The position numbers and the translations under genes are program-made. Of a stretch of 64,000 nt of DNA, positions 1-12,369 are shown one piece after another (the stretch's first letter is position 1; each line of letters begins with the position of its first letter). The stretch spans positions 62,001 to 126,000 of the forward strand of contig CACLBJ010000001.1 of assembly GCA_902605165.1 (NCBI GenBank), given 5' to 3'. A model generated the notes under the pieces. It worked only from the letters and a program-made list of their open reading frames with translations, did no database searches and was not told the origin of the DNA. The stretch comes from an uncultured SAR86 cluster bacterium. GTDB lineage: Bacteria; Pseudomonadota; Gammaproteobacteria; Magnimaribacterales; D2472.

Positions 1-264
1 GTGAGCCATTACCTCACCAACAAGCTAATCTTACGCAGGCTCATCTAATAGCGAGAGCATCAAAGCTAAGCCCTCTTTCTCCCTAAGGAGGTATACGGTA
101 TTAATCCGAGTTTCCTCGGGCTATCCCCTTCTACTAGGTAGATTCCTACGCGTTACTCACCCGTCCGCCGCTCTACTCGCACCCGAAGGTACTTTCTCGC
201 ACGACTTGCATGTGTTAAGCCTACCGCCAGCGTTCAATCTGAGCCATGATCAAACTCTTCAATT
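1..264 (-). rRNA. rrs: 16S ribosomal RNA, 5' part (gene continues beyond window start)
   Basis: Reverse complement of ~238-264 reads AATTGAAGAGTTTGATCATGGCTCAG (conserved 16S 5' end); upstream text matches conserved 16S variable/conserved blocks on minus strand. Confidence 0.97.
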
Positions 265-314
265 ATGATCAATGTGTCACGTTTAAAAACTGTGACAAAG
301 TTTTTTATAATTTT

Positions 315-378
315 CTCGTATTTTGAACACCCACACGAGTAACCAAATATGTTTAAAGAACTACCGGCTCTTGGCCGG
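315..378 (-). promoter_or_regulatory. rRNA leader antitermination-like elements: boxB-like hairpin (364-378), boxA-like TTCTTTAAAC (351-360), boxC-like GTGTGGG segment
   Basis: Minus strand CCGGCCAAGAGCCGG perfect hairpin, then TTCTTTAAACA, then CTCGTGTGGGTGTTC, in the order known from gammaproteobacterial rrn leaders. Confidence 0.65.
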
Positions 379-427
379 AAGGTGAATTCTACACGTAATT
401 TATGATAAAAGGAAACACTTTCTTGAG

Positions 428-1780
<1,353 letters not shown>

Positions 1781-1784
<4 letters not shown>

Positions 1785-3517
1785 GTTTTTTCACCTTTAC
1801 CCAGCCACATATCTTTTAGACTTCCGTTAGGAGCAACAAGCATTGGATACACATGCTCATTTGGATCAACATATATATCAACAAAAACTAACTTATCTTT
1901 TATAGCTAGTGCTTTAGCAATTCCCTCTCTAAGTTCAGAATTTTTAGTAATTTTAATACCAACATGGCCATAAGATTCTGCTAGTCCAACAAAATCTGGT
2001 AATGAATCCTCATAGCTAATAGATGAGTGTCTACCTTCATAGTTCATGTCTTGCCATTGCTTTACCATGCCAAGGGCAAGATTATTAATGCTAAATATTT
2101 TTATAGGTAGTTTGTATTGAGAACATGTTGAGAGTTCTTGAATACACATTTGAATACTTCCTTCTCCAGTAATGCAGATTACTTCTTCTTCAGGATAAGC
2201 CAATTTAACTCCCATTGCTGATGGAAGACCAAACCCCATGGTCCCAAGACCACCAGAATTTATCCATTTTCTTGGTTCATCAAAATGATAATACTGAGCA
2301 GCAAACATCTGATGCTGACCTACATCTGATGTAACAAACGCCTTACCTTCAGATTCTTGATAAATGTGCTGCACAGCTGCTTGAGGTAAAATTGGATGCT
2401 CATCCGAATTATTCTTATAAAGCTGATGATCAAGACCATGCATTTCTCTCCATTCGCTTATTTGCTGATGCCAAGGGGAAAGCTTTTCCTTATTTATTTC
2501 GTCCTTTCTAGACCTTAGGTGGTTATTAATAGCTTGCAAAGAGTCTTTAACTTGTCCGAATACAGCAATATCTGCCTCAATTATTTTTGATACAGATGAA
2601 TGATCCACATCAAAATGAATAACCTTTGCCTTTGGAGCAAATTTCTCTGGTGTGTTAGTAATACGGTCATCAAACCTAGCTCCCACAGCAATGATTAAAT
2701 CAGCATTATGCATTGCCATATTTGCTTGATAAGTTCCATGCATACCGAGCATACCTAAGAATCTTTTACCTGTTCCTGGGTAAACTCCAAGACCCATCAA
2801 TGTATTTGTTACTGGAAAATCAATTAATTCATTAAGCTCTCTTAATTCATTAGAAGCATTACTTGAGATTGTTCCACCGCCAGCATAAATAACAGGACGC
2901 TCGGCAGTGAGTATTGCATCCACTGCTCGCGAAACTTGATGATTTTCTGGTTTGACAGGAGGATTATAAGATCTGATATTTGCTTTATCGGGATAGTTAA
3001 AATCAAATAATTCGTCAGGATTTGTTATATCTTTAGGTACATCAATAACTACTGGGCCTTGTCTTCCAGAAGTTGCTATATGAAAAGCTTCCTTAACAAT
3101 TTGTGCAATATTTTCTTGTTTATCTACTGTGAAGCTGTGTTTCACTATGGGCCTTGATACACCTATCATGTCTGTCTCTTGGAAAGCATCAGTTCCAATT
3201 AAATGACTTTGTACTTGACCAGATATGACAACCATAGGAATTGAATCCATGAAGGCTGTGGCAATCCCAGTTATTGCATTTGTAGCTCCAGGGCCAGAGG
3301 TCACCAAAACAACGCCCGGCTTGCCAGTTGCTCTTGCGTACCCATCAGCAGCATGTGTAGCTCCTTGCTCATGCCTTACTAAAATATGCTGCATCTCTTT
3401 TTGATTAAAGATTGCATCATATATGTGAAGAGCAGCACCTCCAGGATAACCAAAAATATATTCCACTCCCTCATTTATAAGAGACTGAATTAATATGTCA
3501 TTTCCTGCAATTTTCAT
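1781..3517 (-). CDS. ilvI: Acetolactate synthase large subunit
   Basis: ThDP enzyme motifs (YPGGAALHIYDAI, EQGATHAADGYARATGKPG, GTMGFGLPSAMG). Confidence 0.95.
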
Positions 3518-3555
3518 AATAAAAACTTTTAGCTTGAGGTTTATACATTAAAATC

Positions 3556-3571
3556 GCTTGTAAAAACAAGC
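3556..3571. terminator. Small inverted repeat between rluD and ilvI, possible weak terminator/attenuator
   Basis: GCTTGT-aaaa-ACAAGC; T-rich on plus side, GATTTTAA on minus side. Confidence 0.3.
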
Positions 3572-3583
3572 TTTTTAGGATTT

Positions 3584-4525
3584 TTAAGAAATATTAAATC
3601 TTTCTAGAGTTGTTATCAATTCTTTTAAATCTTTTGGGATTTTACTCTCAAATACAACGCAATCTTCACTGTCTTGCAATTTAAATCCTATTTTGTGTGC
3701 ATGGAGGGCCTGTCTTGGAAATGATCTTATGAAATCTTTAAGCTCATCTGGCGTATCTTTGGCAATAATTTTTCTTGTATTGTAAGTCTTGTCTCCTATT
3801 ATGGGGAGCTTCTTATGTGCTAAGTGAGTCCTTATTTGATGGGTTCTTCCAGTTTCTATTTCAACATCAAGGAGTGAGTAACCGCCATAACTATTAACAC
3901 TTTTTACGAAAGTGATAGCTTCTTTTCCATCCTCCCTGCATGTCATTTTAGTTCTATTATTTTTATCCCTACCAATTGGTATATCTATTTCAAGATTTCC
4001 TCTAAGTGTCCCAATAACCAAGGCCCTATAACTTTTTTTAACCTTCCTGGATTGGAGAAGGTCAATAAAGTAAAGTCTAAATTTTTCATTCTTAGCCACA
4101 ACCAATAAACCAGAAGTATCTTTATCCAAACGGTGCACTATTCCAGCTCTTGGAATTTCTTCAAGTTTAGGAAACTTGTAAAGTAACCCATTGGCTAAAG
4201 TTCCGCTAGAAATACCTGCTCCGGGATGAATTACTAGATTTACAGGTTTATCAACTATCAAGAAATCATCTGTCTCATGCAATACACTAAATTCAATATT
4301 CTCAGGGCTCCATTCTGTTGAAGCTTCATTTACAGGATTCACTTCAATTTCATCATCAAGATTTACTTTTTCTCTAGGAGATGCAATTTCTCCATTTAAA
4401 AGGATATTCCCACTCAAAATCCACTCTTTCAACTTGGTTCTTGAAAACTCTTTAAATAAAACTGATGATGCTTTATCAAGTCTCAAGTTGATTAAATCCT
4501 TAGAAACTTTTTTTGTTGTTAACAT
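3584..4525 (-). CDS. rluD: 23S rRNA pseudouridine synthase RluD
   Basis: RluA-family HRLDKDTSGLLVVAKN motif, S4-like N-terminus; divergent from bamD as in many gammaproteobacteria. Confidence 0.92.
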   Translation of the reverse strand: MLTTKKVSKDLINLRLDKASSVLFKEFSRTKLKEWILSGNILLNGEIASPREKVNLDDEIEVNPVNEASTEWSPENIEFSVLHETDDFLIVDKPVNLVIHPGAGISSGTLANGLLYKFPKLEEIPRAGIVHRLDKDTSGLLVVAKNEKFRLYFIDLLQSRKVKKSYRALVIGTLRGNLEIDIPIGRDKNNRTKMTCREDGKEAITFVKSVNSYGGYSLLDVEIETGRTHQIRTHLAHKKLPIIGDKTYNTRKIIAKDTPDELKDFIRSFPRQALHAHKIGFKLQDSEDCVVFESKIPKDLKELITTLERFNIS

Positions 4526-4576
4526 AATGAACTTTTTTTAAGATTTATAATCAAATATTAGAGTAAAATAACACCC

Positions 4577-5422
4577 ATGAATAGAAATCTAAAAAATATT
4601 TTGTTTCTCCCTTTAGCTTTTGCCTGTACTTTTTTTATCTCATCATGCAGTAAAGATGAAGTTGAAATCGAAAGACCAGAAAAGGTCTATTACGATAATG
4701 CACAAAGAAGAATGAAAGTTAATAATTATTTTGGTGCAATTGAGTCACTGCAGAGAATAGAAACACAATATCCTTTTGGTAAATACGCAGAGCAAGCTCA
4801 AGTTGAGCTAGTCTATTGTTATTTTATGAATGGAGAAACTGAGGCTGCGCATTCAGCTGCGGAGAGATTTATTAGACTTCATCCAAGACATCCTAATATT
4901 GACTATGCTTATTTTATGAAAGGTCTATCAAGCTATACTAGAGATGCTGGACTCCTAGTAAGAGTTACAAATACTGATCTATCTTCAAGAGATGTTTCAG
5001 GAGCCAAATTAGCATTTTCAGAATTAACTGAATTCCTTACAAGGTTTCCTGATAGTCAATATGCTGCATATGCAAAACAAAGGCTAATTTATTTAAGAAA
5101 TCTCGTTGCTAGTAATGAGCTTGCAGCTGCTGATTATTATGTAACTAGAAAGGCTTATGTCGCTGCCATTAGAAGGGCATCTTATGTTCTAGAAAATATT
5201 CCAAATTCAAATCAAAATCATAGAGCACTCCAAATCTTAAAGACGTCTTATGAAGAGCTTGGTTACACTGATCTGGTTGAGGATACTGAAAAATTGATAG
5301 CACTAAATCCACCGCCACCAGATTCAGGAAAAACAAATGGATCATTTCTGCAAAATGTTCCGCTACCAAACTCACTTCCTCTAATTATTGGGGGAACAAT
5401 TCTTTCAGGTGCAACTAATTAA
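4577..5422 (+). CDS. bamD: Outer membrane assembly lipoprotein BamD
   Basis: Lipobox (FISSCSK), TPR-like YNNAQRRMK...YPFGKYAEQAQ pattern. Confidence 0.92.
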   Translation: MNRNLKNILFLPLAFACTFFISSCSKDEVEIERPEKVYYDNAQRRMKVNNYFGAIESLQRIETQYPFGKYAEQAQVELVYCYFMNGETEAAHSAAERFIRLHPRHPNIDYAYFMKGLSSYTRDAGLLVRVTNTDLSSRDVSGAKLAFSELTEFLTRFPDSQYAAYAKQRLIYLRNLVASNELAAADYYVTRKAYVAAIRRASYVLENIPNSNQNHRALQILKTSYEELGYTDLVEDTEKLIALNPPPPDSGKTNGSFLQNVPLPNSLPLIIGGTILSGATN

Positions 5423-5611
5423 TTGAAGATAATTGTCCCTTTGTTGGTAATAATCTTTTTTCTAATAAGGTATTTAATTAAACCAAATAAAGTGAACCGT
5501 ATTTCAAGAAATGATATGGATTCTTGTATTAGCTGTGGGACTTTTGTTTCAGAAAATTTAGCTATAAAAAAAGGGGATAATATATATTGCTCTGAAAAGT
5601 GTATTAAGTAG
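5423..5611 (+). CDS. Small membrane-anchored putative zinc-ribbon-like protein (PP0621-like), TTG start
   Basis: N-terminal TM segment then CISCG...YCSEKC cysteine pairs. Confidence 0.65.
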   Translation: MKIIVPLLVIIFFLIRYLIKPNKVNRISRNDMDSCISCGTFVSENLAIKKGDNIYCSEKCIK

Positions 5612-8600
5612 TCCTAGGTATCTTTCCTAAAATCATGAACATAGCTGGAATATAGAACAATGCTATCAAAGATGCGCCAATAACCCCAACTGACATTGCC
5701 CATGCTAGTGGTTGGAAAAAGATGCTTGTTAGTATCAGAGGAAATAAACCTCCAATTGTTGTAGCTGTTGTTGTAATAATATGTCTTGTAGCCCTGGTCA
5801 CAGTTTGAATCACTCCATCTAAATCATAATTTCCTTTTTCTGAATCTTCTTTTAAAGCTGCTAAAACGACGATTGAGTCATTTATTGCAAGTCCTGCTAG
5901 CCCAATTGCACCTACCAGTCCGATGAATCCAAAATTTTGCATACCCACAACTAATCCCAATATAGCTAAACCCAAGCACAATCCTGCAACTGATGATATG
6001 AGAAGCGTTTGTCTAAATGAATTCAGTGCAAAAACTAATCCAACAAGAATCAAGATAAAGAAAACAATAGCTGAAGCAAATAGCTGCGCATTAGACTCAG
6101 CACTTTCAGCTGCTTCTCCAGCTTGTTCAAGCTTATACCCAGAAGGAAGATTATTTTTAAATTCTTGAATGTCTTCTTTAAGGAAAGCCTCAGAAACTGA
6201 TGGAAGTGATCTTGGCCATGTCCATGCTGAAACACCATTTTCTCGTTCACCTTTATACCTTGAAAATGCTCCTAATTTTCTTGATAGCTGTATATCAGAA
6301 AAATTTTCCACATATTCAATTCCGCTTGTTCCAGAAATTGAGAGAAGTGATGCTTGTGAAATATCTGCAGTAGCTTTTTGATCTCTTTTTAATCTTATTG
6401 ACAACTCTTTACTTCCATCTTGCATAGTCCCAATTACCATTCCATTACTTGCAAAATTGATCTCTTTTATCAATGAGTCCATATCGTTGGATGTATATGC
6501 AATGCTTGAATTATCAAAATCTATCTCAAGGTTTGTTTCATATTCATTGGACTGTGAGCGTGTAATATATACATCAGGTGCTTTACTTAGGATTAGTTCT
6601 AGCCTATTACCAAGCTCTGTTAAAATGTCTTGATCTTCTCCTAAAATTCTATATTCAATATCAGCAAATACTGGTGGACCCGAAGAAAATTGATCAACTA
6701 TTATTCTTACACCAGGGTTATTCTTTACTAGCTCTTTTGCTATCATGTCAATGTTATTTTTCATGGTCCAATAACTGGTAGTGAAATAAACTGCATTTGC
6801 TTCGTTATTACTTCCAAGTGAACTATTACCTCCAACTACATTTCCTAGAACTCTTGGCAATTTTCTTCCCACAAACCAAAAGTCGCCTTCAATAAAGTCA
6901 TATTCGGAAAGTTGCTCTCTAATATCTTTAACTTTCTCAATTGTTCCGTTTACTGAACTGTTTTTTGGCAATTCAACTCTTACTTGGAACATATTCCTGT
7001 CGTTGGCAGGAAAAAAATCCCTGTCTAAGCTACTAAATAGAAGAAAACCTAGCATTGGCAGTGAAAAGGACAATAGTATTGCTCTCTTTGGCTTTGATAA
7101 GGCCCAAAATAATGATGTTCTGTAGTATTTGTAAAGTTTGTTACTTGAATACCCTTTACTAAAGAAATCTGAAGAAAAAATTGGCATCTTCTCTAAATAG
7201 TGGAGAGCAGGCAAGACAACTGTAAGTGAGAGAAAAAGTGATGATGAGACTGCCATTATCAATGTTTTTGCCATTCCTCCAACATACTCATTACTTGGGC
7301 CCTCTCCAACAGCAATTGGCATAAATGCTAGCGCGGTTGTTGCAGTTGCTGCTAGCAATGGTAAAAATAAATGTTTTACAGATTTGTAAATTGCCTCTTT
7401 TGAACTCAATCCATCCAGTCTTCTATATCTATAATCTTCTACAACGATAATCGCATTATCAATTAAGAGACCTAAGGCAATTATCATTCCAGTTGTTGAT
7501 GTTTGATGAAGAGGCAGTCCGGTAATTTGGCAAATAAATAAAACCGAACAAAGGGTTAATGGCAGTATTAATGCAACCAGTAGCGCCGATCGAAGTCCTA
7601 ATAGAAATGCACTCAATACTAAAACTAAAAATAGTGCAAATCCAATACTTGATGTTAATTCATCAAATCTTTTTTCAACATAAAAAGATTCTTCATATAC
7701 AGGTAGAACAATAATTTCCTCAGGCAAATTCTCTTTAAAGTCTTCAACAACCTTATTTGCTCTGGAAACATATTCATCAATCCTTTGGTTAAACGTCCCT
7801 GTGACCTGAACTAATACAGCAGGAAAACCATTTACTATTGAATAACTCTCTATGGGTGTTACAGCCTGTTGAGAAATAGAAGCTATATCAGATAGTTTAA
7901 TTAATTGAGAGTCATCTTTCGCTATTGGTATATCCTCGAGTTGAGATATTGTTTTCAGGTTATCCTTAGACTTTATTAAAATTTCTTCATCTAAGCTTGA
8001 TATCAATCCAACAGATCTCTTATTATCAAATGACCCAACTAAGTTAGAAAGATTTTGAAAAGAAAGACCAAGATTTGATAACTTTCTTGAGTCAACTTCT
8101 ACTAAGATTTCTTCATTTGCAGCACCATGAATTTCAACCCCTTCAGTAGATCCTAAATAAGCTAGTTTTCTTTTTAATTGTTCAGCTAATCTAGACATTA
8201 ATATAAGGGGAGGCTCTCCCTCACCCTTCCATTGAATCGAATAAAGAGCTGAAATTGGAGGTCCTGAATTTCGACTAAGCTCAAGCCTTGCATTATTAGG
8301 TATTTTTTGCTCAGTTTGATCAAGCTTATCTTGGACCTCGCTCCAAACCTTCTCAACTAAGTCAAAAGAAACTTCGTCTTTAAGCTCTACAAGAGTCGTG
8401 GCAGATCCTTGTCTAATATTTGAATTAAGATTTCTTATTTCTGAAATTTCTCTTAATTTAATTTCCAAGATTTCTGTAACCTGACTTTCTATTCTATCTG
8501 CGGAAGCACCAGGATAAACTTGAATAACTAGTGCCCATCTTTCAGCAAGTTCAGGCATTTCTTGTCTAGGAATATTATTGAAACCAGAATAGCCGACTAA

Positions 8601-8666
8601 AAGAAAGAAGATTAACGTTAGAATAAGTATCCTAGGTCTCTCAAGAAAAACTCTAATTAAGCTCAT
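5604..8666 (-). CDS. RND family efflux transporter, inner membrane permease
   Basis: 1020 aa, repeated TM blocks, GLLIDNAIIVVEDYRYRR motif. Confidence 0.93.
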   Translation of the reverse strand: MSLIRVFLERPRILILTLIFFLLVGYSGFNNIPRQEMPELAERWALVIQVYPGASADRIESQVTEILEIKLREISEIRNLNSNIRQGSATTLVELKDEVSFDLVEKVWSEVQDKLDQTEQKIPNNARLELSRNSGPPISALYSIQWKGEGEPPLILMSRLAEQLKRKLAYLGSTEGVEIHGAANEEILVEVDSRKLSNLGLSFQNLSNLVGSFDNKRSVGLISSLDEEILIKSKDNLKTISQLEDIPIAKDDSQLIKLSDIASISQQAVTPIESYSIVNGFPAVLVQVTGTFNQRIDEYVSRANKVVEDFKENLPEEIIVLPVYEESFYVEKRFDELTSSIGFALFLVLVLSAFLLGLRSALLVALILPLTLCSVLFICQITGLPLHQTSTTGMIIALGLLIDNAIIVVEDYRYRRLDGLSSKEAIYKSVKHLFLPLLAATATTALAFMPIAVGEGPSNEYVGGMAKTLIMAVSSSLFLSLTVVLPALHYLEKMPIFSSDFFSKGYSSNKLYKYYRTSLFWALSKPKRAILLSFSLPMLGFLLFSSLDRDFFPANDRNMFQVRVELPKNSSVNGTIEKVKDIREQLSEYDFIEGDFWFVGRKLPRVLGNVVGGNSSLGSNNEANAVYFTTSYWTMKNNIDMIAKELVKNNPGVRIIVDQFSSGPPVFADIEYRILGEDQDILTELGNRLELILSKAPDVYITRSQSNEYETNLEIDFDNSSIAYTSNDMDSLIKEINFASNGMVIGTMQDGSKELSIRLKRDQKATADISQASLLSISGTSGIEYVENFSDIQLSRKLGAFSRYKGERENGVSAWTWPRSLPSVSEAFLKEDIQEFKNNLPSGYKLEQAGEAAESAESNAQLFASAIVFFILILVGLVFALNSFRQTLLISSVAGLCLGLAILGLVVGMQNFGFIGLVGAIGLAGLAINDSIVVLAALKEDSEKGNYDLDGVIQTVTRATRHIITTTATTIGGLFPLILTSIFFQPLAWAMSVGVIGASLIALFYIPAMFMILGKIPRTT

Positions 8667-8668
8667 TA

Positions 8669-9661
8669 TTAGAGTGTCTGTCCTTCTATGATCTTCGATA
8701 GGCCACCCAGAACAACTAAATCACCATCTTTGAGAGTGCCAGATACAAATGCATAATTATTTTCAAAATGTAGGATCTGAACTAAATCTTTTTCTACAGT
8801 ATTTGTTCCATCATTTGAAATAGTATACACGGACCAAAGGCCCTGCTCAGATTGTGAAAGAGAATTTATAGGAAGCCATAAACCTTTTTCATTCTTCTTA
8901 ATTTTTATAACTAAATCAATTACAGATCCTGGTAAAAAGAAATCATTGAATTCAAATATCGCTAATCTACTATTAGAGCCGCTTAGTGACATTGGAGCTA
9001 GCCTCTTCAATTTACCTTGAGCAATTTCAGAGCCAATTTTGAAAGTATACTCATATGAAATTATCAGATTTTTAATAAGATCTTCTGGAATAGAAACATG
9101 AGCCTCGACCTTATTTGCTTCAAGTATTTCTAATATTGGATTACTTCCACTGATCACTGTGCCCTCATCTACAAACCTATCTTGAATAAAGCCATCATAT
9201 GGTGCTCTTAAAACAGTTTGTGATTTTTTTACTTGAAAAAATTTAACCTGCGACTTTGCAATCAAATACTCTGATTTTGCTTTATCAAAATCTTGATTTG
9301 AGATAAATCCTTTTTCCTTGAGATCTTTGAATCTATTTAAAACCTGAGTTGCTAAGTCTAGTCTGGCTAATGCTTGTTCAAGATTTGCATTAATTTCATT
9401 GTCATCGAGCTGAGCAAGAATATTACCTTCTTCTACCTTATCCCCAATGTCGACAAAAATTGAATTTATTCGCCCCGGAATTTCAAAAGCTATTTTTGAT
9501 TGTTGGAAAGGTAAAAGTTTGCCAGGTAAACTTTTAGAAACTTCATAAGTATTGCTAGTTTTAACTTCAAGCACTTCAAGCTGCTGATCTGCATACAGTG
9601 AAAAAGATAGGTAAACCCCGCACACAAAAAGAGTTTTGCAAAAATGCTTATAAATTGTCAT
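8669..9661 (-). CDS. RND efflux periplasmic adaptor (HlyD/MFP family)
   Basis: Signal peptide, biotinyl/lipoyl-like GDKVEEGNILAQLDDNE, adjacent to RND pump. Confidence 0.9.
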   Translation of the reverse strand: MTIYKHFCKTLFVCGVYLSFSLYADQQLEVLEVKTSNTYEVSKSLPGKLLPFQQSKIAFEIPGRINSIFVDIGDKVEEGNILAQLDDNEINANLEQALARLDLATQVLNRFKDLKEKGFISNQDFDKAKSEYLIAKSQVKFFQVKKSQTVLRAPYDGFIQDRFVDEGTVISGSNPILEILEANKVEAHVSIPEDLIKNLIISYEYTFKIGSEIAQGKLKRLAPMSLSGSNSRLAIFEFNDFFLPGSVIDLVIKIKKNEKGLWLPINSLSQSEQGLWSVYTISNDGTNTVEKDLVQILHFENNYAFVSGTLKDGDLVVLGGLSKIIEGQTL

Positions 9662-9663
9662 AA

Positions 9664-9704
9664 TGTTAACGATGTAAACTTAAATTATATATTATAAGTT
9701 AACA
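9664..9704. promoter_or_regulatory. Candidate TetR operator: nested inverted repeats in divergent intergenic region
   Basis: TGTTAAC(9664-9670)...GTTAACA(9698-9704) and AACTTA(9677-9682)...TAAGTT(9695-9700) between divergent hlyD-like and tetR-like genes. Confidence 0.5.
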
Positions 9705-9715
9705 CTGTCAACATC

Positions 9716-10315
9716 ATGAATATTGAAAATCATAAGTATCATCATGGTAATTTAAGGGATGAAATCCTAACAGCTGCTTATAATTTTGTTTCAGAGAATG
9801 GATATGCTGCAATGAGCCTAAGAGGCATTGCTGAGAATTGTAATGTTTCTGCAACTGCAATCTATAGACACTACAAAACAAAGGAACATCTGTTGGCTGA
9901 TGTTGTTGTAAAGGGGTTTATTGAATTCAATATATTTGTTGAGGGAGATTCAGAAGCTAACATTTTTGATAAATGTGATAACTATCTAGAGTTTGCTTTC
10001 GATAATAAGAATATATACGACCTGCTTTTTAGTCAATCAGTGGTTGAATTTCTACAATTTCCTAACATACTGGAAGTTGCTGATAGTTCTTTTCAAACCC
10101 TTTTAGAGTCGGTAAAAGAGCATGATAGAAGCCTTAATGATCTTAGTGCATCCAATAAAGCAATTCATATTTGGTCCTTTTTGCATGGTATAAGCAGTAT
10201 CTCAAAAAAGATGGATGTCGCTCTATCGCTTCCTGATAGTGAAATGCCAATCCCAGTTAGGTCAGTTAAAAGAGCAAGGAGTAACCTAAGACAATTTATA
10301 GAAGACTTATTTTGA
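9716..10315 (+). CDS. TetR family transcriptional regulator
   Basis: N-terminal HTH: ILTAAYNFVSENGYAAMSLRGIAENCNVSATAIYRHYKTKEHLL. Confidence 0.92.
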   Translation: MNIENHKYHHGNLRDEILTAAYNFVSENGYAAMSLRGIAENCNVSATAIYRHYKTKEHLLADVVVKGFIEFNIFVEGDSEANIFDKCDNYLEFAFDNKNIYDLLFSQSVVEFLQFPNILEVADSSFQTLLESVKEHDRSLNDLSASNKAIHIWSFLHGISSISKKMDVALSLPDSEMPIPVRSVKRARSNLRQFIEDLF

Positions 10316-10863
10316 AGACCTCTAAAATAAGAATAATTGGTGGTTCTTTAAAAGGAAATCATATTTCTTTCCCCTCCTCGTCTAAGCTTAGGCCTACATC
10401 AAATAAGTTAAGAGAAATTCTTTTTAATTGGTTAAATTTTGAAATAGCTGGTTTTAAGTGTGTAGATTGTTTTTCTGGATCAGGGGCGCTTGGTATAGAG
10501 GCAATCTCTAGAGGAGCTCAATCAGCCACATTTATTGAAAAAACACCAAAGTTTGCTGCAAGTATCGAAGCAAATCTTGAAAGGTTAAATATTTCTGAAA
10601 AATGTGAAATAAAGATTAAAAATGCTTTTGATTGGTTAAAGGAAGATAGTCTGGAAGAATTGGATTTAATATTCTTTGACCCTCCATTTTTTGATGAAAG
10701 AATCCAGGGTCTTCTTTCTTCTCTAGAGTCTCTAAAAATAAAAAAAGGGACATTAATATATTTTGAAAAAAGTACTTTTGATAAAATAGATGTCCCTAAT
10801 TCATTGAAGTTACTTAAATCGAAAAGTGTTGGAGATGCTGAAGGGCTTTTATTAGAAAAATGA
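10312..10863 (+). CDS. rsmD: 16S rRNA (guanine966-N2)-methyltransferase
   Basis: RIIGGSLKG, DCFSGSGALGIEAISRGA, FFDPPF motifs; TTG start. Confidence 0.92.
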   Translation: MKTSKIRIIGGSLKGNHISFPSSSKLRPTSNKLREILFNWLNFEIAGFKCVDCFSGSGALGIEAISRGAQSATFIEKTPKFAASIEANLERLNISEKCEIKIKNAFDWLKEDSLEELDLIFFDPPFFDERIQGLLSSLESLKIKKGTLIYFEKSTFDKIDVPNSLKLLKSKSVGDAEGLLLEK

Positions 10864-11729
10864 AAATTAGAATTGGATCAAGAACCTCAAAGCTAGCTTT
10901 AAAACAGGTAGAAATAGCTATGAAAAGGATTGGGGCGCCTAGTTTTGAAATTATAGGTGTAGACACGGCTGGAGATAAGAGAAGTAGAGAAAATAAAGTT
11001 CAGTTTGATAAAAAAAACTTTGTTGAGGATATAGATAATCTTCTTGTGGATCAAAAAATAGATATCGCGATTCACTCTGCTAAAGATATGCCAGCTGTCT
11101 CGAATATTTCTGGTCTTGATGAAATATATATCTCGAATGACTTAGTCCAAAGTGATGAAAAATATAACTCCCGAAATGACATCCTGATATTCAGAAAAAA
11201 TGAGCATCCAGTATTTAAAAAAAATATGAAAATAGGTACTTCGAGCTTAAGGCGAAGGTTACAATCTAAATTCTTTTTAGAGGCTACAGAAATTGATAAT
11301 CTTAATGGGAATGTTGATACTCGAATAAAAAAATTAAATGATGGTGAATATGATTGCATTATTCTTGCAAAGGCTGGATGTGAAAGATTGGAGCTTGATC
11401 TTAACTACTCAGAGCTTGAGCACCTTACAAGTATTTCTCAAGGATCAATCTGTTTACGGTTTAATAAGAAAAGTGAGGAGATCTTTAAACTGTTGAAGCC
11501 CTTGAACGATAATGAAATGAAAAGAAAGATCAAAGAGTGTAATAATTTTCTTAATCTTATTAATGCAGACTGCAATTCAGCGGTTGCAGTAGATTACATG
11601 GATGAAGTATTGCAAGTAGAGGTATATGGTAAGAAAGAGTTTATAAGTTTTTCTGCGCTTAATGCGGAGGAGGCTTTTATGCGCTTTGAAGAGTTAGATG
11701 GTTTAAGGTTGCTAAATGAACATAGTTGA
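10860..11729 (+). CDS. hemC: Porphobilinogen deaminase
   Basis: RIGSRTSKLALKQ; GTSSLRRRLQ; followed by hemD. Confidence 0.93.
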   Translation: MKIRIGSRTSKLALKQVEIAMKRIGAPSFEIIGVDTAGDKRSRENKVQFDKKNFVEDIDNLLVDQKIDIAIHSAKDMPAVSNISGLDEIYISNDLVQSDEKYNSRNDILIFRKNEHPVFKKNMKIGTSSLRRRLQSKFFLEATEIDNLNGNVDTRIKKLNDGEYDCIILAKAGCERLELDLNYSELEHLTSISQGSICLRFNKKSEEIFKLLKPLNDNEMKRKIKECNNFLNLINADCNSAVAVDYMDEVLQVEVYGKKEFISFSALNAEEAFMRFEELDGLRLLNEHS

Positions 11730-12369
11730 TACAAGAGCAAACAATACTTTTAATTTTGTTAAAAGAAAAAATATAAGGAATATTCCTCTTTTTGAGATTT
11801 CTTTTTTAGACTACTCAATGGATATTTCTGGTTATACCGATGTTATATTCCAAAGCACTCCCTCTGTTGAATTTTTTAATCATCATAAGGATTTAAAAGA
11901 TAAAAATATTTTTGCAATGGGACCAGGCACACAATCCTCTTTAGGCGCAAAAGGGATTTCATCAAGAATACCTGAAGATCCTGGGTCTGAAGGTCTAAAA
12001 AGATTAATAAAGAGCAGTATTGGTCATGGGAAGTTCTTAATTGTTAAGGGTCAAGGTGGTTTAAACATTATTTCTGATTATCTTAAAACAGAAGGAGCTG
12101 AGGTTGATACTGTTCAAAATTATCAACGTGAAAGATTTTCATCTTATTCCAAGCTAAGTAAAGACTTTGATAACGCAGATTTTGTAATCTTTCCGAGTAG
12201 GCTAGCTGCTGAAATATATTTCCAAGAAATTTATAATCCAAATATAAATAGTAAATTTATTACCATCTCATCTAGGATTAAGAATTATGTTGAATCACTG
12301 GGCTTTGAGAACTTTCAGCTAAATTATTTTGCAGATAACTTTGAGTCTGAAATATTAAATATTACTTAG
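11716..12369 (+). CDS. hemD: Uroporphyrinogen-III synthase
   Basis: Position directly after hemC; weakly conserved HemD-like sequence ([16 protein letters not shown]). Confidence 0.8.
   Translation: MNIVDTRANNTFNFVKRKNIRNIPLFEISFLDYSMDISGYTDVIFQSTPSVEFFNHHKDLKDKNIFAMGPGTQSSLGAKGISSRIPEDPGSEGLKRLIKSSIGHGKFLIVKGQGGLNIISDYLKTEGAEVDTVQNYQRERFSSYSKLSKDFDNADFVIFPSRLAAEIYFQEIYNPNINSKFITISSRIKNYVESLGFENFQLNYFADNFESEILNIT

Noticed and set aside
5923-6781. Several short ORFs overlapping the RND permease
   Set aside because: Shadow ORFs inside a clear 1020-aa coding region
11072-11359. 95-aa minus ORF inside hemC
   Set aside because: Antisense to a conserved gene; no independent support
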